A DNA stretch of 64,000 nucleotides from Microbacterium oryzae (GCF_009735645.1 NZ_CP032550.1:1364001-1428000), one strand, 5' to 3'; positions 33,876 through 42,600 are shown, counted from the first letter of the stretch. Numbers and translations are program-made. Notes: generated from the letters alone by a model not told the origin.

Positions 33876-33901
33876 GCGGTGCTTCGCGAACTTCGACCGC
33901 C
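33875..33901 (+). promoter_or_regulatory. Antiterminator hairpin of the trp attenuator
   Basis: GGCGGT (33875-33880) can pair with ACCGCC (33896-33901), sequestering the 5' arm of the terminator. The same GGCGGT can alternatively pair with GACCGC (33849-33854) in the leader reading frame. Between the arms lies TTCGCGAA (33883-33890), a perfect palindrome. Confidence 0.8.
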
Positions 33902-33928
33902 CAGTTCAACCGGATGGGGCGGTCTTTT
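33895..33928 (+). terminator. Attenuator terminator of the trp leader
   Basis: GACCGCCC (33895-33902) pairs with GGGCGGTC (33917-33924) around a 14-base loop, followed directly by TTTT (33925-33928). It is an intrinsic terminator located between the leader peptide and the structural gene on the same strand. Confidence 0.85.
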
Positions 33929-33966
33929 CTGTCTGAGGGCAGCCTCGCCCAGGAGGAGATCCACGC

Positions 33967-35907
33967 ATGACCGGGACCGCTGCCCCCACCCCCGCTTCCG
34001 CCGACCTCATCGCCCGCCTCGCCGCAGACCCCGCGGCCTCCTTCGCGCTCATCGTCCGCGAGGGCGGCGAGAGCGTCGAGGTGCTGTCCGGGCCCGTGAC
34101 CGATGTCGACCTTCTCGCCGACATCCCCCTCTCGGATGGCCGGCGCCGGCCATCCGAGGTGCTCGCGCTGGTGCCGTATCGCCAGGTGCGCGAGCGCGGC
34201 TTCGCCGCGCACGACGATGGCGCGCCGCTGCGCTGCCTCACGGTCGAGGAGCATGCGGCCATCCCGCTCGCGGAGGCGCTCGACGCGCTGCCGACCACGC
34301 CCATTCCCCTTGCCGACGCCGGCTTCGATCTCGACGACGCGGAGTACGCCGCCATCGTGCGGAATGTGATCGCGGAGGAGATCGGGCGCGGCGAGGGTGC
34401 GAACTTCGTCATCCGCCGCGACTTCGTGGCCGGCGTCGACGCCGAGCCGCGGACCGCCGCCCTCACCTGGTTCCGCGCTCTGCTCGAGCACGAGCGCGGC
34501 GCGTACTGGACGTTCGCCATCGTCACGCCCGGTCACGTGGCCGTGGGCGCGAGCCCCGAGGCGCACGTCAGCGCACGCGATGGGGTCGTCACGATGAACC
34601 CCATCTCCGGCACGTTCCGCCATCCCGCGGGCGGCGCGACCGTCGAGACCCTCACGGAGTTCCTCTCCAGCACCAAGGAGACCGAGGAGCTCTTCATGGT
34701 GGTCGACGAGGAGCTCAAGATGATGAGCGCGGTCTGCAGCGACGGCGGCCGCATCACCGGGCCGCACCTCAAGGAGATGTCACGGCTCACACACACCGAG
34801 TACGTGCTGCGCGGGCGCTCGCGCCTCGACCCGCGCGACATCCTGCGCGAGACGATGTTCGCGCCGACGGTGACGGGCTCCCCCATGCAGAATGCGTGCG
34901 CGGTCATCCGCCGCCACGAGCAGTCGCCGCGCGGGTACTACTCGGGCGTCGCAGCGCTGTTCACGCCGAACGCCGAGGGCGGGCACGACCTCGACGCCCC
35001 CATCCTCATCCGCACCGCGTACCTCGAGCAGGGTCGCCTGCGCGTGCCCGTCGGGGCGACCCTCGTGCGCCACTCCGATCCGTATGGCGAGGTCAGCGAG
35101 ACGCACGGAAAGGCGGCCGGCGTGCTCGGCGCGATCGGGGCCATCCCGCGCGCCATCACGATGGTGCCGGACGACGACGAGCCCGCCCCCGCCCCGCGCC
35201 TCGGCGACGATCCGGCGATCGCAGAGCTGCTGGCCTCGCGCAACGCGCGCCTCGCGCCGTTCTGGATGCAGGAGCAGGAGCCGGGCGCCCGCACGGCGCC
35301 GTTCGCGGGCCGGAAGGCGATCGTCGTGGACGCGGAGGACCGCTTCACGACGATGCTCGCCCACCAGCTGCGCCACCTCGGGCTCGACGTCGACATCGTG
35401 CACTGGAGCGCGGCGGACGACGCCCGCCTGGACGCCGCCGAGCTCGTCGTCTCCGGCCCCGGCCCCGGTGACCCGCGCGACGGCGAGAGCGCGCGGATCG
35501 CCCGCATGCGCGAGGTCGTCGTGCACCGGCTCGCACAGCATCGGCCGCTGCTGGCGGTGTGCCTCAGCCACCAGATCCTCAGCGACCGCATCGGCGTCGG
35601 CCTCGCGCCGCTGTCGAGCCCGCACCAGGGTCTGCAGCTGAGCGTCGACCTGTTCGGCGAGACCGCGTCCATCGGCTTCTACAACACGTTCACCGCACGC
35701 GTCACGCCCGGCGTCACCGTGCTCACGCCGAGCGAGACCCGCTGCGGCGCGGTCGGCGACGTCGAGATCGCGGCGGATCCCGCCACCGGCGACGTCTACG
35801 CCCTCCGCGGCGCGGGCTTCGCGTCGGTGCAGGGGCACCTGGAGTCGATCCTGTCGCGCGACGGCATGCGCACCCTGGAGCGCCTGGTCGGCCACGCCCT
35901 GTCCTGA
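33967..35907 (+). CDS. Fused anthranilate-synthase-type enzyme (TrpE-TrpG, PhzE-like)
   Basis: 646 residues. Residues ~1-410 form a chorismate-binding TrpE-like domain (N-P-I-S-G-T-F-R, E-L-F-M-V-V-D-E-E-L-K-M-M, F-A-P-T-V-T-G-S-P, R-G-Y-Y-S-G-V-A-A-L, S-V/P-V-G-A-T-L-V-R-H-S-D-P). Residues ~440-646 are a class I glutamine amidotransferase with Cys532 (V-C-L-S-H-Q-I-L), His624 and Glu626 (Q-G-H-L-E-S). Sequence style resembles PhzE-like fusions, which make 2-amino-2-deoxyisochorismate, but the Trp-sensing leader argues for anthranilate production for tryptophan. It starts 12-16 bases after AGGAGG. No other trp genes adjoin. Confidence 0.88.
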   Translation: MTGTAAPTPASADLIARLAADPAASFALIVREGGESVEVLSGPVTDVDLLADIPLSDGRRRPSEVLALVPYRQVRERGFAAHDDGAPLRCLTVEEHAAIPLAEALDALPTTPIPLADAGFDLDDAEYAAIVRNVIAEEIGRGEGANFVIRRDFVAGVDAEPRTAALTWFRALLEHERGAYWTFAIVTPGHVAVGASPEAHVSARDGVVTMNPISGTFRHPAGGATVETLTEFLSSTKETEELFMVVDEELKMMSAVCSDGGRITGPHLKEMSRLTHTEYVLRGRSRLDPRDILRETMFAPTVTGSPMQNACAVIRRHEQSPRGYYSGVAALFTPNAEGGHDLDAPILIRTAYLEQGRLRVPVGATLVRHSDPYGEVSETHGKAAGVLGAIGAIPRAITMVPDDDEPAPAPRLGDDPAIAELLASRNARLAPFWMQEQEPGARTAPFAGRKAIVVDAEDRFTTMLAHQLRHLGLDVDIVHWSAADDARLDAAELVVSGPGPGDPRDGESARIARMREVVVHRLAQHRPLLAVCLSHQILSDRIGVGLAPLSSPHQGLQLSVDLFGETASIGFYNTFTARVTPGVTVLTPSETRCGAVGDVEIAADPATGDVYALRGAGFASVQGHLESILSRDGMRTLERLVGHALS

Positions 35908-35953
35908 ACCAGCGGGATGGCCGGGCGGCCGACCGCGGCCGCCCCGCCCCGAC

Positions 35954-37285
35954 TCAGCCGCCGAGCAGCTGCACGGGGTTGAAGATGTCCGCGGCGAAGA
36001 GCAGCGCCCCCATGCCGACCAGCAGCACGACGACGACGAGCGTCAACGGCACGAGGCGGGTGGCGTCGGTGGGTGCGGGCTCGGGGCGTCCGGTGAGCCG
36101 GGCGAGCGCGCGGCGCAGGCCGTCCCACAGGGCGATGACGATGTGCCCGCCGTCCAGCGGCAGCAGCGGCACGAGATTGAACACGAACAGCGCGATGTTC
36201 AGCGAGGCGAGCAGGCTCACCATCACGCCGACGCGGTCGAGGATGGGCGCGTCCGTCGCGGCGACCTCGCCGGCGAGGCGTCCGACGCCGACGACGCTCA
36301 TCGGGCCGTCTGCGTCGCGCTCGCCGCCCGTGAACAGGTCGTACGCGGTGTCGTAGAGGCGCGCGGGGAGGTCCGCGACGATCCGGACGACCGCGCCGAC
36401 GTTCTCGAACGCGGCCTGCGGCCCGGTCCAGATCGGCTGGCGCACGCGCTCGACCGACGCCGAGACCCCCGCATAGCCGACCTGCTCGACGGAAGCGGCG
36501 CCATCCGCGCCGGTCACCTCGACCTGGTTCTCGATCGGCGTCAGCGTGAGCGAGACCTCGTCGCCGTCGCGCTCGACGACGAGAGGGATGGCGGCGCCCG
36601 GGCGGGCGCGGATGACCTCGGATGCCTCGGCGAAGGTCTCGACGGGCTCCCCTGCGAGGGAGACGAGCCGGTCCCCCGGCAGCACGCCTGCCGCGTGAGC
36701 CGGTGCCTCCGGGTCGCCGGCGGAGCACTCCGTCGCGGTGGACCCCGCGGGCAGCACGCACTCGGCCACGGTGGCCACGGTCGTGGTCGCCTGCTGCATG
36801 CCGATGCCGCTGAACAGCACGGCGAACATCACGACGGCGAGCACGAGGTTCATGATCGGACCGCCGAGCATGATGATCACGCGCTTCCATACCGGCAGGC
36901 GGTGGAAGGTGCGGGAGTCGTCGACCCCCTCGAGGGTCTCGGCGTTGGCGGCCTGCGCGTCCTGCACGAGGGTGGCGTAGAGACCGCGGCGGCGCTCGGC
37001 GCGAGCGGCGGCACCGGCGAGCGCGGGCTCGGATGGCGCGGGCTGCGTCCGCGGGTACATGCCCGCCATCGAGATGTAGCCGCCGACGGGGAACGCCTTG
37101 AAGCCGTACTCGGTCTCGCCGCGCTTGCGCGACCAGAGGGTCGGTCCCATGCCGATCATGTACTGCCCGACCCGCACGCCGAACCGCTTCGCGGGGACGA
37201 GGTGACCGACCTCGTGCAGGGCGATCGAGACGCCGAGGCCGATCACCATGACCAGCACACCGATCACGAACGCGAGCACATCCAC
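35954..37285 (-). CDS. Site-2 protease (M50 family, RseP-like)
   Basis: 443 residues. The zinc site is H-E-V-G-H (residues 24-28) in the first helix, with the third ligand in N-L-V-P-L-L-P-L-D-G-G-H near residue 385. A periplasmic-side PDZ domain lies between (A-A-G-V-L-P-G-D-R-L-V-S-L-A-G-E-P). An extra ~50-residue Arg/Ala loop after P-R-T-Q-P-A is present. Such proteases release anti-sigma factors or signal peptides within the membrane. GTG 37283-37285 is chosen because TACCGT lies 6 bases upstream and the catalytic helix follows directly; the 122-codon in-frame extension is antisense to the next gene and Arg-rich. Commonly found between dxr and ispG in Actinobacteria. Confidence 0.92.
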   Translation of the reverse strand: MDVLAFVIGVLVMVIGLGVSIALHEVGHLVPAKRFGVRVGQYMIGMGPTLWSRKRGETEYGFKAFPVGGYISMAGMYPRTQPAPSEPALAGAAARAERRRGLYATLVQDAQAANAETLEGVDDSRTFHRLPVWKRVIIMLGGPIMNLVLAVVMFAVLFSGIGMQQATTTVATVAECVLPAGSTATECSAGDPEAPAHAAGVLPGDRLVSLAGEPVETFAEASEVIRARPGAAIPLVVERDGDEVSLTLTPIENQVEVTGADGAASVEQVGYAGVSASVERVRQPIWTGPQAAFENVGAVVRIVADLPARLYDTAYDLFTGGERDADGPMSVVGVGRLAGEVAATDAPILDRVGVMVSLLASLNIALFVFNLVPLLPLDGGHIVIALWDGLRRALARLTGRPEPAPTDATRLVPLTLVVVVLLVGMGALLFAADIFNPVQLLGG

Positions 37286-37291
37286 GCCGCA

Positions 37292-37336
37292 ACGGTAGCC
37301 CCGCCCGCTCGGAAACTCCCGGACAGCGCCTATCGT
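37292..37336. promoter_or_regulatory. Divergent promoter pair, M50 protease and His-rich protein
   Basis: TACCGT (minus strand, 37297-37292) lies 6 bases before the protease GTG; TATCGT (plus strand, 37331-37336) lies 6 bases before the GTG at 37343. The two -10 elements are 33 bases apart, so the polymerases cannot both bind at once. Confidence 0.5.
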
Positions 37337-37342
37337 GGTGGC

Positions 37343-37960
37343 GTGACCTCCCGGCAGCTGCGCACCCTCCGCGGCGCCTCGGCTTCCGGGATCGCCACCG
37401 TGATCGCTGCCCTCTCGCACACGGCGGGCGGCGCGCAGGCGCCCGCGCCGCTGATCGTCGTCGCGATGGCGGCGCTGCTGATGCCCGGGGCCATCCTGCT
37501 CGTCGGCGCCCGCCCGCGGCTCCCGCGCCTCGCGACGACGGTGCTCGCGACGCAGGCCGCATTCCACCTGGCCTTCCTCGCGCTCGGCTCGCCGGTGGCC
37601 ATGCACCCGGCCGCCGGGTCCCATGCCGCGCATCTCGCGCACACGGCCCACGCCGCCGCCGCGTCAACGCAGCTCGGCCATCCGCCCCACCTCGCCGCCC
37701 TGGCCGCGTCGCAGACCGACGCGCGGATGATCGGCGCGCACGTCGTCGCCGCGCTCCTCACCGTCGCGCTGCTGCATCGCGGCGAGGCCGTCGTCCGCGC
37801 GATCGCCTCGTGGGCGTCCGTCGTCGTCCGCCGGGCGGCACCGCAGCCGCTCCTCCTCGCGCGGACAAACGCTCCGGGTGCCGCCCCGGCCCGCCTCGCG
37901 CGCGCCCTCCGCATCGTCGCCGGGCCCCGGAGCCCGCGCGGTCCTCCCGTCCTGGTCTGA
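37343..37960 (+). CDS. Membrane protein with a His-rich loop, partner of a YcnI protein
   Basis: 205 residues and about four transmembrane helices. Between helices 3 and 4 (residues 84-118) there are seven His: H88, H94, H97, H100, H103, H113 and H116, mixed with Ala. This could bind copper or another soft metal. It is followed 77 bases later by a YcnI-like gene, and the two read as one unit, so a role in copper traffic across the membrane is inferred. I recognise no named family. GTG 37343 is supported by TATCGT 6 bases upstream. The C-terminal ~40 residues are Arg/Pro-rich and probably cytosolic. Confidence 0.72.
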   Translation: MTSRQLRTLRGASASGIATVIAALSHTAGGAQAPAPLIVVAMAALLMPGAILLVGARPRLPRLATTVLATQAAFHLAFLALGSPVAMHPAAGSHAAHLAHTAHAAAASTQLGHPPHLAALAASQTDARMIGAHVVAALLTVALLHRGEAVVRAIASWASVVVRRAAPQPLLLARTNAPGAAPARLARALRIVAGPRSPRGPPVLV

Positions 37961-38037
37961 TCCGCCATCCCGTCGCGCACAGGCGCGACGACCTCGCCGA
38001 GCCTGTGCGCCGGCACCCAGACCACGAAGGAATCCGC

Positions 38038-38769
38038 ATGACCTCTCCCACCCCTGCCCCGCGCCGCCGCCGCGGCCTCCGCACGATCGCCTCCGGCGCC
38101 CTCGCCGCCGCGCTCGTCGTCGGCGCGCCGCTCGCCGCCCACGCCCACGTCACCGTCACCCCCGACGCGCCGGTCGCGGGCGGCTACGACGTGCTGACGT
38201 TCGCGTTCTCCCACGGCTGCGAGGACTCGCCCACCACCGCTCTCGTCATCTCGCCGCCCGCCGAGGGCCTCGAGTCGGTCGTCCCCACGGTCCAGGCCGG
38301 ATGGTCGATCGACGTCGAGCGCGACCCCGGCACCGGCGTCGTCGACACCATCACGTACACCGCCGACGAGCCGGTGCCGAACGCTCTGCGCGCGGCGGTC
38401 GAGCTGTCGGTCGCGTACTCCGCGGACGCGCCGGAGACCCTGGCGTTCCCCGTCGAGCAGCTGTGCGTCGACGGCTCGACGTCGTGGAGCGAGCTGGCGG
38501 ACGAGGGCCAGGACCCGCACGACCTGGACTCGCCCGCCCCCGTGGTCACCCTCGCTCCCGCGGCGGATGACGCCGGTCACGGCCAGCACGGCACGAGCGC
38601 TCCCGACGCGACGGATGGCGATGCCGGCACGTCCGCGGAAGCCGGCGCGTCCGCCGACTCGGGCTCCGACGCCGGCGCCTGGGCGCTCGGCGCCGGCGGA
38701 CTCGTCGCCGGGGTGGCCGCGCTCATCGTGAGCGTGCTGGCCTACCGCCGCACCGGGCAGCGCCGATGA
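38038..38769 (+). CDS. YcnI family (DUF1775) copper-binding protein
   Basis: 243 residues. A Sec signal peptide ends after A-H-A so the mature protein begins at His37 (H-V-T-V-T-P-D-A-P), the N-terminal His of YcnI proteins that coordinates Cu(II). The DUF1775 domain spans about 37-190 and includes the conserved Trp in A-G-W-S-I-D-V. A linker with H-G-Q-H-G follows, then an acidic Ala-rich segment and a C-terminal helix (W-A-L-G-A-G-G-L-V-A-G-V) with an R-R-T-G-Q-R-R tail, anchoring it to the outer face. In Bacillus YcnI works with copper transport proteins. Here the partner is the His-rich membrane protein upstream. Confidence 0.9.
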   Translation: MTSPTPAPRRRRGLRTIASGALAAALVVGAPLAAHAHVTVTPDAPVAGGYDVLTFAFSHGCEDSPTTALVISPPAEGLESVVPTVQAGWSIDVERDPGTGVVDTITYTADEPVPNALRAAVELSVAYSADAPETLAFPVEQLCVDGSTSWSELADEGQDPHDLDSPAPVVTLAPAADDAGHGQHGTSAPDATDGDAGTSAEAGASADSGSDAGAWALGAGGLVAGVAALIVSVLAYRRTGQRR

Positions 38770-38860
38770 CGCGGCGCCGCGCCTGACGGCTGCGAGGCGC
38801 GGCGCCGTGTCGCCGCGCCTCGCACGCTTCGTCCGGATGCCGCGTGAGACGATGGTCGGG

Positions 38861-40471
38861 ATGTCTGCGACACCGTCGAACCTGCCCCCCGTCCTGCGCC
38901 CGGAGAACCCGCCGCGCCGCTCCCTCGCCGAGCTCGCCGAGCGCTTCGGCGGCGAGCTGCGCGGCGACGCCGCCGGCGTCGAGCTCACCGGCGTCACGCT
39001 CGCCACCGCCGACCTGCGCGCGGGCGAGGCGTTCGTCGCCATCCGCGGCGTGAACCGCCACGGCGCGGAGTTCGCGCCGGCGGCCGCCGAGCAGGGCGCC
39101 GTCGCGGTCATCACCGACGCCGACGGCGCGGACATCGCCGCACCCACGGGCCTTCCCCTCGTCGTCGTGCCCGACCCGCGTGCGGTCCTCGGCGACCTCT
39201 CGGCCTGGGTGTACGGCACCGACACCGACCTGCCCCTGCTGCTCGGCACCACCGGCACCAACGGCAAGACGTCGATCACGCACCTCCTCGACGGCATCCT
39301 CACGCAGATGGGCGTCGTCACCGGGCTCTCGTCCACCGCCGAGCGCCACATCGCCGGCGACGTCATCGTGTCGCGCTTGACGACTCCGGAGGCCAGCGAG
39401 TTCCATGCGCTGCTGGCGCTCATGCGCGAGCGCGGCGTGGAGGCCGTCGCCGTCGAGGTCAGCGCGCAGGCCCTGACGCGGCACCGCGTCGACGGGCTCG
39501 TGTTCGACGTCGCCGCGTTCACGAACCTCACGCACGACCACCTCGACGACTACGCCGACATGCGCGAGTACTTCGAGGCGAAGGCGCGCTTCTTCACGCC
39601 TGAGCGCTCGCGCCGCGCGGTCATCTCGCTCGACTCCGCTCCCGGCGTCGAGTACGCCGAGCGGGCGACGGTGCCCGTCGTGACCGTCGCGACGCCCGCG
39701 ATCGCCGCCGACCCGGCGGTCGCCGCCGGCGCCGACTGGATCGTCACGATCGACGACGAGCGCCAGGAGGGCACCGGCTTCACGTTGACCGGCCCGGATG
39801 GCCGCAGCCTCACATCGGTCGTGCCCGTCATCGGGCCGCACATGGCCTCGAACGCCGGCACGGCGATCGTCATGCTGCTCGAAGCCGGATACGACTGGGA
39901 GCGCATCGCCGCCGCCCTCGAGCGCGACGGCGGCATCCGGGCCTACCTCCCTGGCCGCACGCAGCTCGTGTCCGGGTCCGAGGGCCCGGCCGTCTACGTC
40001 GACTTCGGCCACACCCCCGACGCCTTCGAGAAGACGCTCGCGGCGGTGCGCCGGGTGACGCCCGGCAAGGTGCTCATGCTGTTCGGCGCCGACGGCGACC
40101 GCGACAAGACCAAGCGGCACGACATGGGCCGCACCGCCGTCGAGGGCAGCGACATCGTCGTGATCACCGACCACCATCCGCGCCACGAGGATCCGGAGGC
40201 GATCCGCGCGATGCTCCTGGAGGGAGCCCGCGCGACCGACCCCGGCCATCCGATCTACGAGTTCTCGCCGCCGGAGACGGCGATCGTCGAAGCCGTCAAG
40301 CTCGTCGGACCTGGCGACGCCATCCTCTGGGCGGGCCCCGGGCATCAGGACTACCGCGACATCAAGGGCGTGCGCACGCCCTACTCCGCCCGCGAGCTCG
40401 CCCGCCGCGCGCTGCGCGATGCCGGATGGCCCGTGCCCGAGCCGGCGTGGCCCGTCCCGTACGAGGACTGA
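38861..40471 (+). CDS. MurE-like Mur ligase
   Basis: 536 residues, three Mur-ligase domains. The ATP loop is G-T-T-G-T-N-G-K-T-S (Lys136), the central domain has T-N-L-T-H-D-H-L-D, and the C-terminal domain has Y-V-D-F-G-H-T-P-D-A-F and G-P-G-H-Q-D-Y. MurE adds the third residue to the peptidoglycan stem peptide. At the site where mDAP-adding MurE has D-N-P-R this protein has H-H-P-R (438-441), so the amino acid added may not be mDAP; Microbacteriaceae use B-type cross-linking with Lys, Orn or homoserine. No division-cell-wall genes adjoin, suggesting an extra paralogue. The start ATG 38861 follows GGTCGGG. Confidence 0.85.
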   Translation: MSATPSNLPPVLRPENPPRRSLAELAERFGGELRGDAAGVELTGVTLATADLRAGEAFVAIRGVNRHGAEFAPAAAEQGAVAVITDADGADIAAPTGLPLVVVPDPRAVLGDLSAWVYGTDTDLPLLLGTTGTNGKTSITHLLDGILTQMGVVTGLSSTAERHIAGDVIVSRLTTPEASEFHALLALMRERGVEAVAVEVSAQALTRHRVDGLVFDVAAFTNLTHDHLDDYADMREYFEAKARFFTPERSRRAVISLDSAPGVEYAERATVPVVTVATPAIAADPAVAAGADWIVTIDDERQEGTGFTLTGPDGRSLTSVVPVIGPHMASNAGTAIVMLLEAGYDWERIAAALERDGGIRAYLPGRTQLVSGSEGPAVYVDFGHTPDAFEKTLAAVRRVTPGKVLMLFGADGDRDKTKRHDMGRTAVEGSDIVVITDHHPRHEDPEAIRAMLLEGARATDPGHPIYEFSPPETAIVEAVKLVGPGDAILWAGPGHQDYRDIKGVRTPYSARELARRALRDAGWPVPEPAWPVPYED

Positions 40472-40478
40472 CCGCCCC

Positions 40479-40509
40479 GTCGCCGGCCCGCCGCCCGCGG
40501 GTCGGCGAC
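40479..40509. terminator. Terminator between murE-like gene and dxr
   Basis: GTCGCCGGCCCG (40479-40490) pairs with 40498-40509 with one G-U pair, leaving a 7-base loop. It lies in the 39-base gap of the convergent pair and can serve both. Confidence 0.65.
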
Positions 40510-40510
40510 G

Positions 40511-41605
40511 TCAGCGCGCGGCGATGAGGGCGTTGGCGGTCCGGCGCGCCCACGCCTCGGCGTCGGCCAGCGACTCCAGCGTGAGCTCGGCGGGCGCCTC
40601 GTGCCGGTCGAGGACATCCGAGATGGTGTCGACGATGGCGGGGAACGACAGCCGGCCCTCGTGGAACGCGTCCACCGCCTGCTCGTTGGCCGCGTTGTAG
40701 ACCGCGGGGTGCGTGCCGCCGGCCTGTCCGGCCTGACGGGCCAGCCGGACGGCGGGGAACGCCTCGTCATCCAGGGGGGCGAACTCCCACGTCTGCGCGG
40801 CGGTCCAGTCGATCGGCACGTCGACGTCGGCGAGGCGCTCGGGCCAGGACAGGCCCAGGGCGATCGGCACGAGCATGCGCGGCGGGCCGGCCTGCGCGAT
40901 CGTCGATCCGTCTTGGAACTCGACCATCGAGTGGATGAGCTGCTGCGGGTGCACGACCACCTCGATGCGCTCGTACGGCACGTCGAACAGCAGGTGCGCC
41001 TCGATCACCTCGAGGCCCTTGTTCACGAGCGTCGCGGAGTTCGTCGTGATGACGCGCCCCATGGCGAAGTTCGGGTGCTTGAGCGCCTGCGCCGGGGTGA
41101 CCTCGGCGAGCTCGGCGCGCAAGCGGCCGCGGAACGGCCCGCCGGACGCCGTGACGATGAGGCGGCGCACTTCGCCGCGCTCCCCCGCCCGCAGCGCCTG
41201 CGCGATCGCGGAGTGCTCGGAGTCGACCGGCACGATCTGGCCGGGGCGCGCGAGCCCGCGCACGAGGTCGCCGCCGACGATGAGCGACTCCTTGTTCGCG
41301 AGCGCGAGCGTGCGGCCGGCCTCGAGCGCGGCGAGGGTGGGGCCGAGCCCCACCGAGCCCGTGATGCCGTTGAGCACCACGTCAGCCTCGACGTCGCGCA
41401 CGAGCTGAGCGGACGCGTCGGCGCCGAGTGCGGTGTGCTCGACCCCGAACTCCGCCGCCTGGGCCTGCAGGAGCTCGGCCTTCGAGCCCGTGGACAGGCC
41501 GACGAGCTCGAAGCGGTCGCGGTTGGCGCGGATGACGTCCAGCGCCTGCGTGCCGATCGACCCGCTGGAGCCGAGGACGATGACCCGCCGCACGTCGGTG
41601 CTCAA
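40511..41605 (-). CDS. dxr: 1-deoxy-D-xylulose-5-phosphate reductoisomerase
   Basis: 364 residues. It makes 2-C-methylerythritol 4-phosphate with NADPH, second step of the MEP pathway. Motifs: [12 protein letters not shown] (NADPH binding), [20 protein letters not shown] (metal ligands), and T-A-S-G-G-P-F-R. The start appears to be TTG 41603-41605, overlapping the upstream FKBP stop as TTGA; GTG 41591-41593 is an alternative. The C-terminus continues past the usual end with [13 protein letters not shown]. Co-transcription with the FKBP lipoprotein is implied by the overlap. Confidence 0.95.
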   Translation of the reverse strand: MSTDVRRVIVLGSSGSIGTQALDVIRANRDRFELVGLSTGSKAELLQAQAAEFGVEHTALGADASAQLVRDVEADVVLNGITGSVGLGPTLAALEAGRTLALANKESLIVGGDLVRGLARPGQIVPVDSEHSAIAQALRAGERGEVRRLIVTASGGPFRGRLRAELAEVTPAQALKHPNFAMGRVITTNSATLVNKGLEVIEAHLLFDVPYERIEVVVHPQQLIHSMVEFQDGSTIAQAGPPRMLVPIALGLSWPERLADVDVPIDWTAAQTWEFAPLDDEAFPAVRLARQAGQAGGTHPAVYNAANEQAVDAFHEGRLSFPAIVDTISDVLDRHEAPAELTLESLADAEAWARRTANALIAAR

Positions 41606-42600
41606 CGCGCGGGGACGTCGGTCGCCGCGGCAGCCTCGATGTGCTGCGTGGCGAGGATGTCGACGACGAAGACGAGCGTCTCCTTCTGGAGCTCGTGGCC
41701 CTCGCTCGCGCCGTAGCCCTCGGCCGGCGGGATGACCGCGAGCACCTGCGAGCCGACCTTCTGCCCCTCGAGCGCCTTCTTGAAGCCCTCGACGACGCCG
41801 GTGGTCTGGAACTGCGCGGGCGTGCCGCGGTCCCAGCTGGAGTCGAAGACCGATCCGTCGGAGAGCTTCACGCCGGTGTACTGCACGAGCACGCCGTCAC
41901 CCTCGCCGACGGTGGCGCCGTCGCCCGCCTTCAGCGTCTCGAGCTCGGTGGTCTCGGGCGCCTTCGCGCCCTCCGGGATCGTGACGGTCGGGGCGCCGTC
42001 CTTCGCCAGCTCGACCGTGGGCAAGCCGGCCTTCGGCTCCTGGTCCTCGCCCCAGGCGGCGGTGGGCGTGGTGCCGAGCATGTCGAAGACGTAGATCTGG
42101 CCGTTCGACTGCGTGCCGTCCTGGGCGGTGGTGCCGGGCAGGGCGAGCACGAGCCGGGAGCCGATGTTCTCGCAGCCGACGAACTGGCCGAGCGCCTCCG
42201 GCGAGACGAGCGAGGGCAGGAGCTCGCCCTCTCCGTAGCCCAGCTGGCCGATCTCGTCGCCGGTGACGGCGTCGTACGCGGTCATCGCGTACTGGAGGTA
42301 GTCGCCGCTCGCGACCGGGTCGCCGTCGCCCTCGTCGAGGACGAGACGCTGCGGCTCGTCGAACTCGAGCGGAGCCTTGAACGAGGCCTCCGACGGCTTG
42401 CCCGCATCGCCCGAGACGTCCACGGCCTCGACGGCGTCGCCGGTGGGTGCCGCCGCGTCGCAGAGGTCAGCCGGCGCGCCGGTCGGCGAGGCCTCCGTGT
42501 CGGCGTCGCCCGCCGGCGAGCAGCCCGCGAGCGCGAGGGCCGCGAGCACGGCGGTGGACATCAGGCCAAGGGAGCGAGCACGCACGGAAACCTCATTCAT
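41602..42600 (-). CDS. FKBP-type isomerase lipoprotein
   Basis: 332 residues. A signal peptide with lipobox A-L-A-G-C (Cys27) targets it to the outer face of the membrane. Residues ~60-200 form a region related to FKBP repeats but missing most active-site residues. The C-terminal FKBP domain (about 220-320) has [32 protein letters not shown], and I-P-P-A-E-G-Y-G. It probably helps fold exported proteins. The ATG at 42598-42600 begins a run [10 protein letters not shown] ahead of the hydrophobic core. It is translationally coupled to dxr by TTGA. Confidence 0.9.
   Translation of the reverse strand: MNEVSVRARSLGLMSTAVLAALALAGCSPAGDADTEASPTGAPADLCDAAAPTGDAVEAVDVSGDAGKPSEASFKAPLEFDEPQRLVLDEGDGDPVASGDYLQYAMTAYDAVTGDEIGQLGYGEGELLPSLVSPEALGQFVGCENIGSRLVLALPGTTAQDGTQSNGQIYVFDMLGTTPTAAWGEDQEPKAGLPTVELAKDGAPTVTIPEGAKAPETTELETLKAGDGATVGEGDGVLVQYTGVKLSDGSVFDSSWDRGTPAQFQTTGVVEGFKKALEGQKVGSQVLAVIPPAEGYGASEGHELQKETLVFVVDILATQHIEAAAATDVPAR

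Noticed and set aside
37286..37651. A 122-codon N-terminal extension of the M50 protease
   Set aside because: Arg-rich, antisense to the His-rich membrane protein, and it lies across the divergent promoters.
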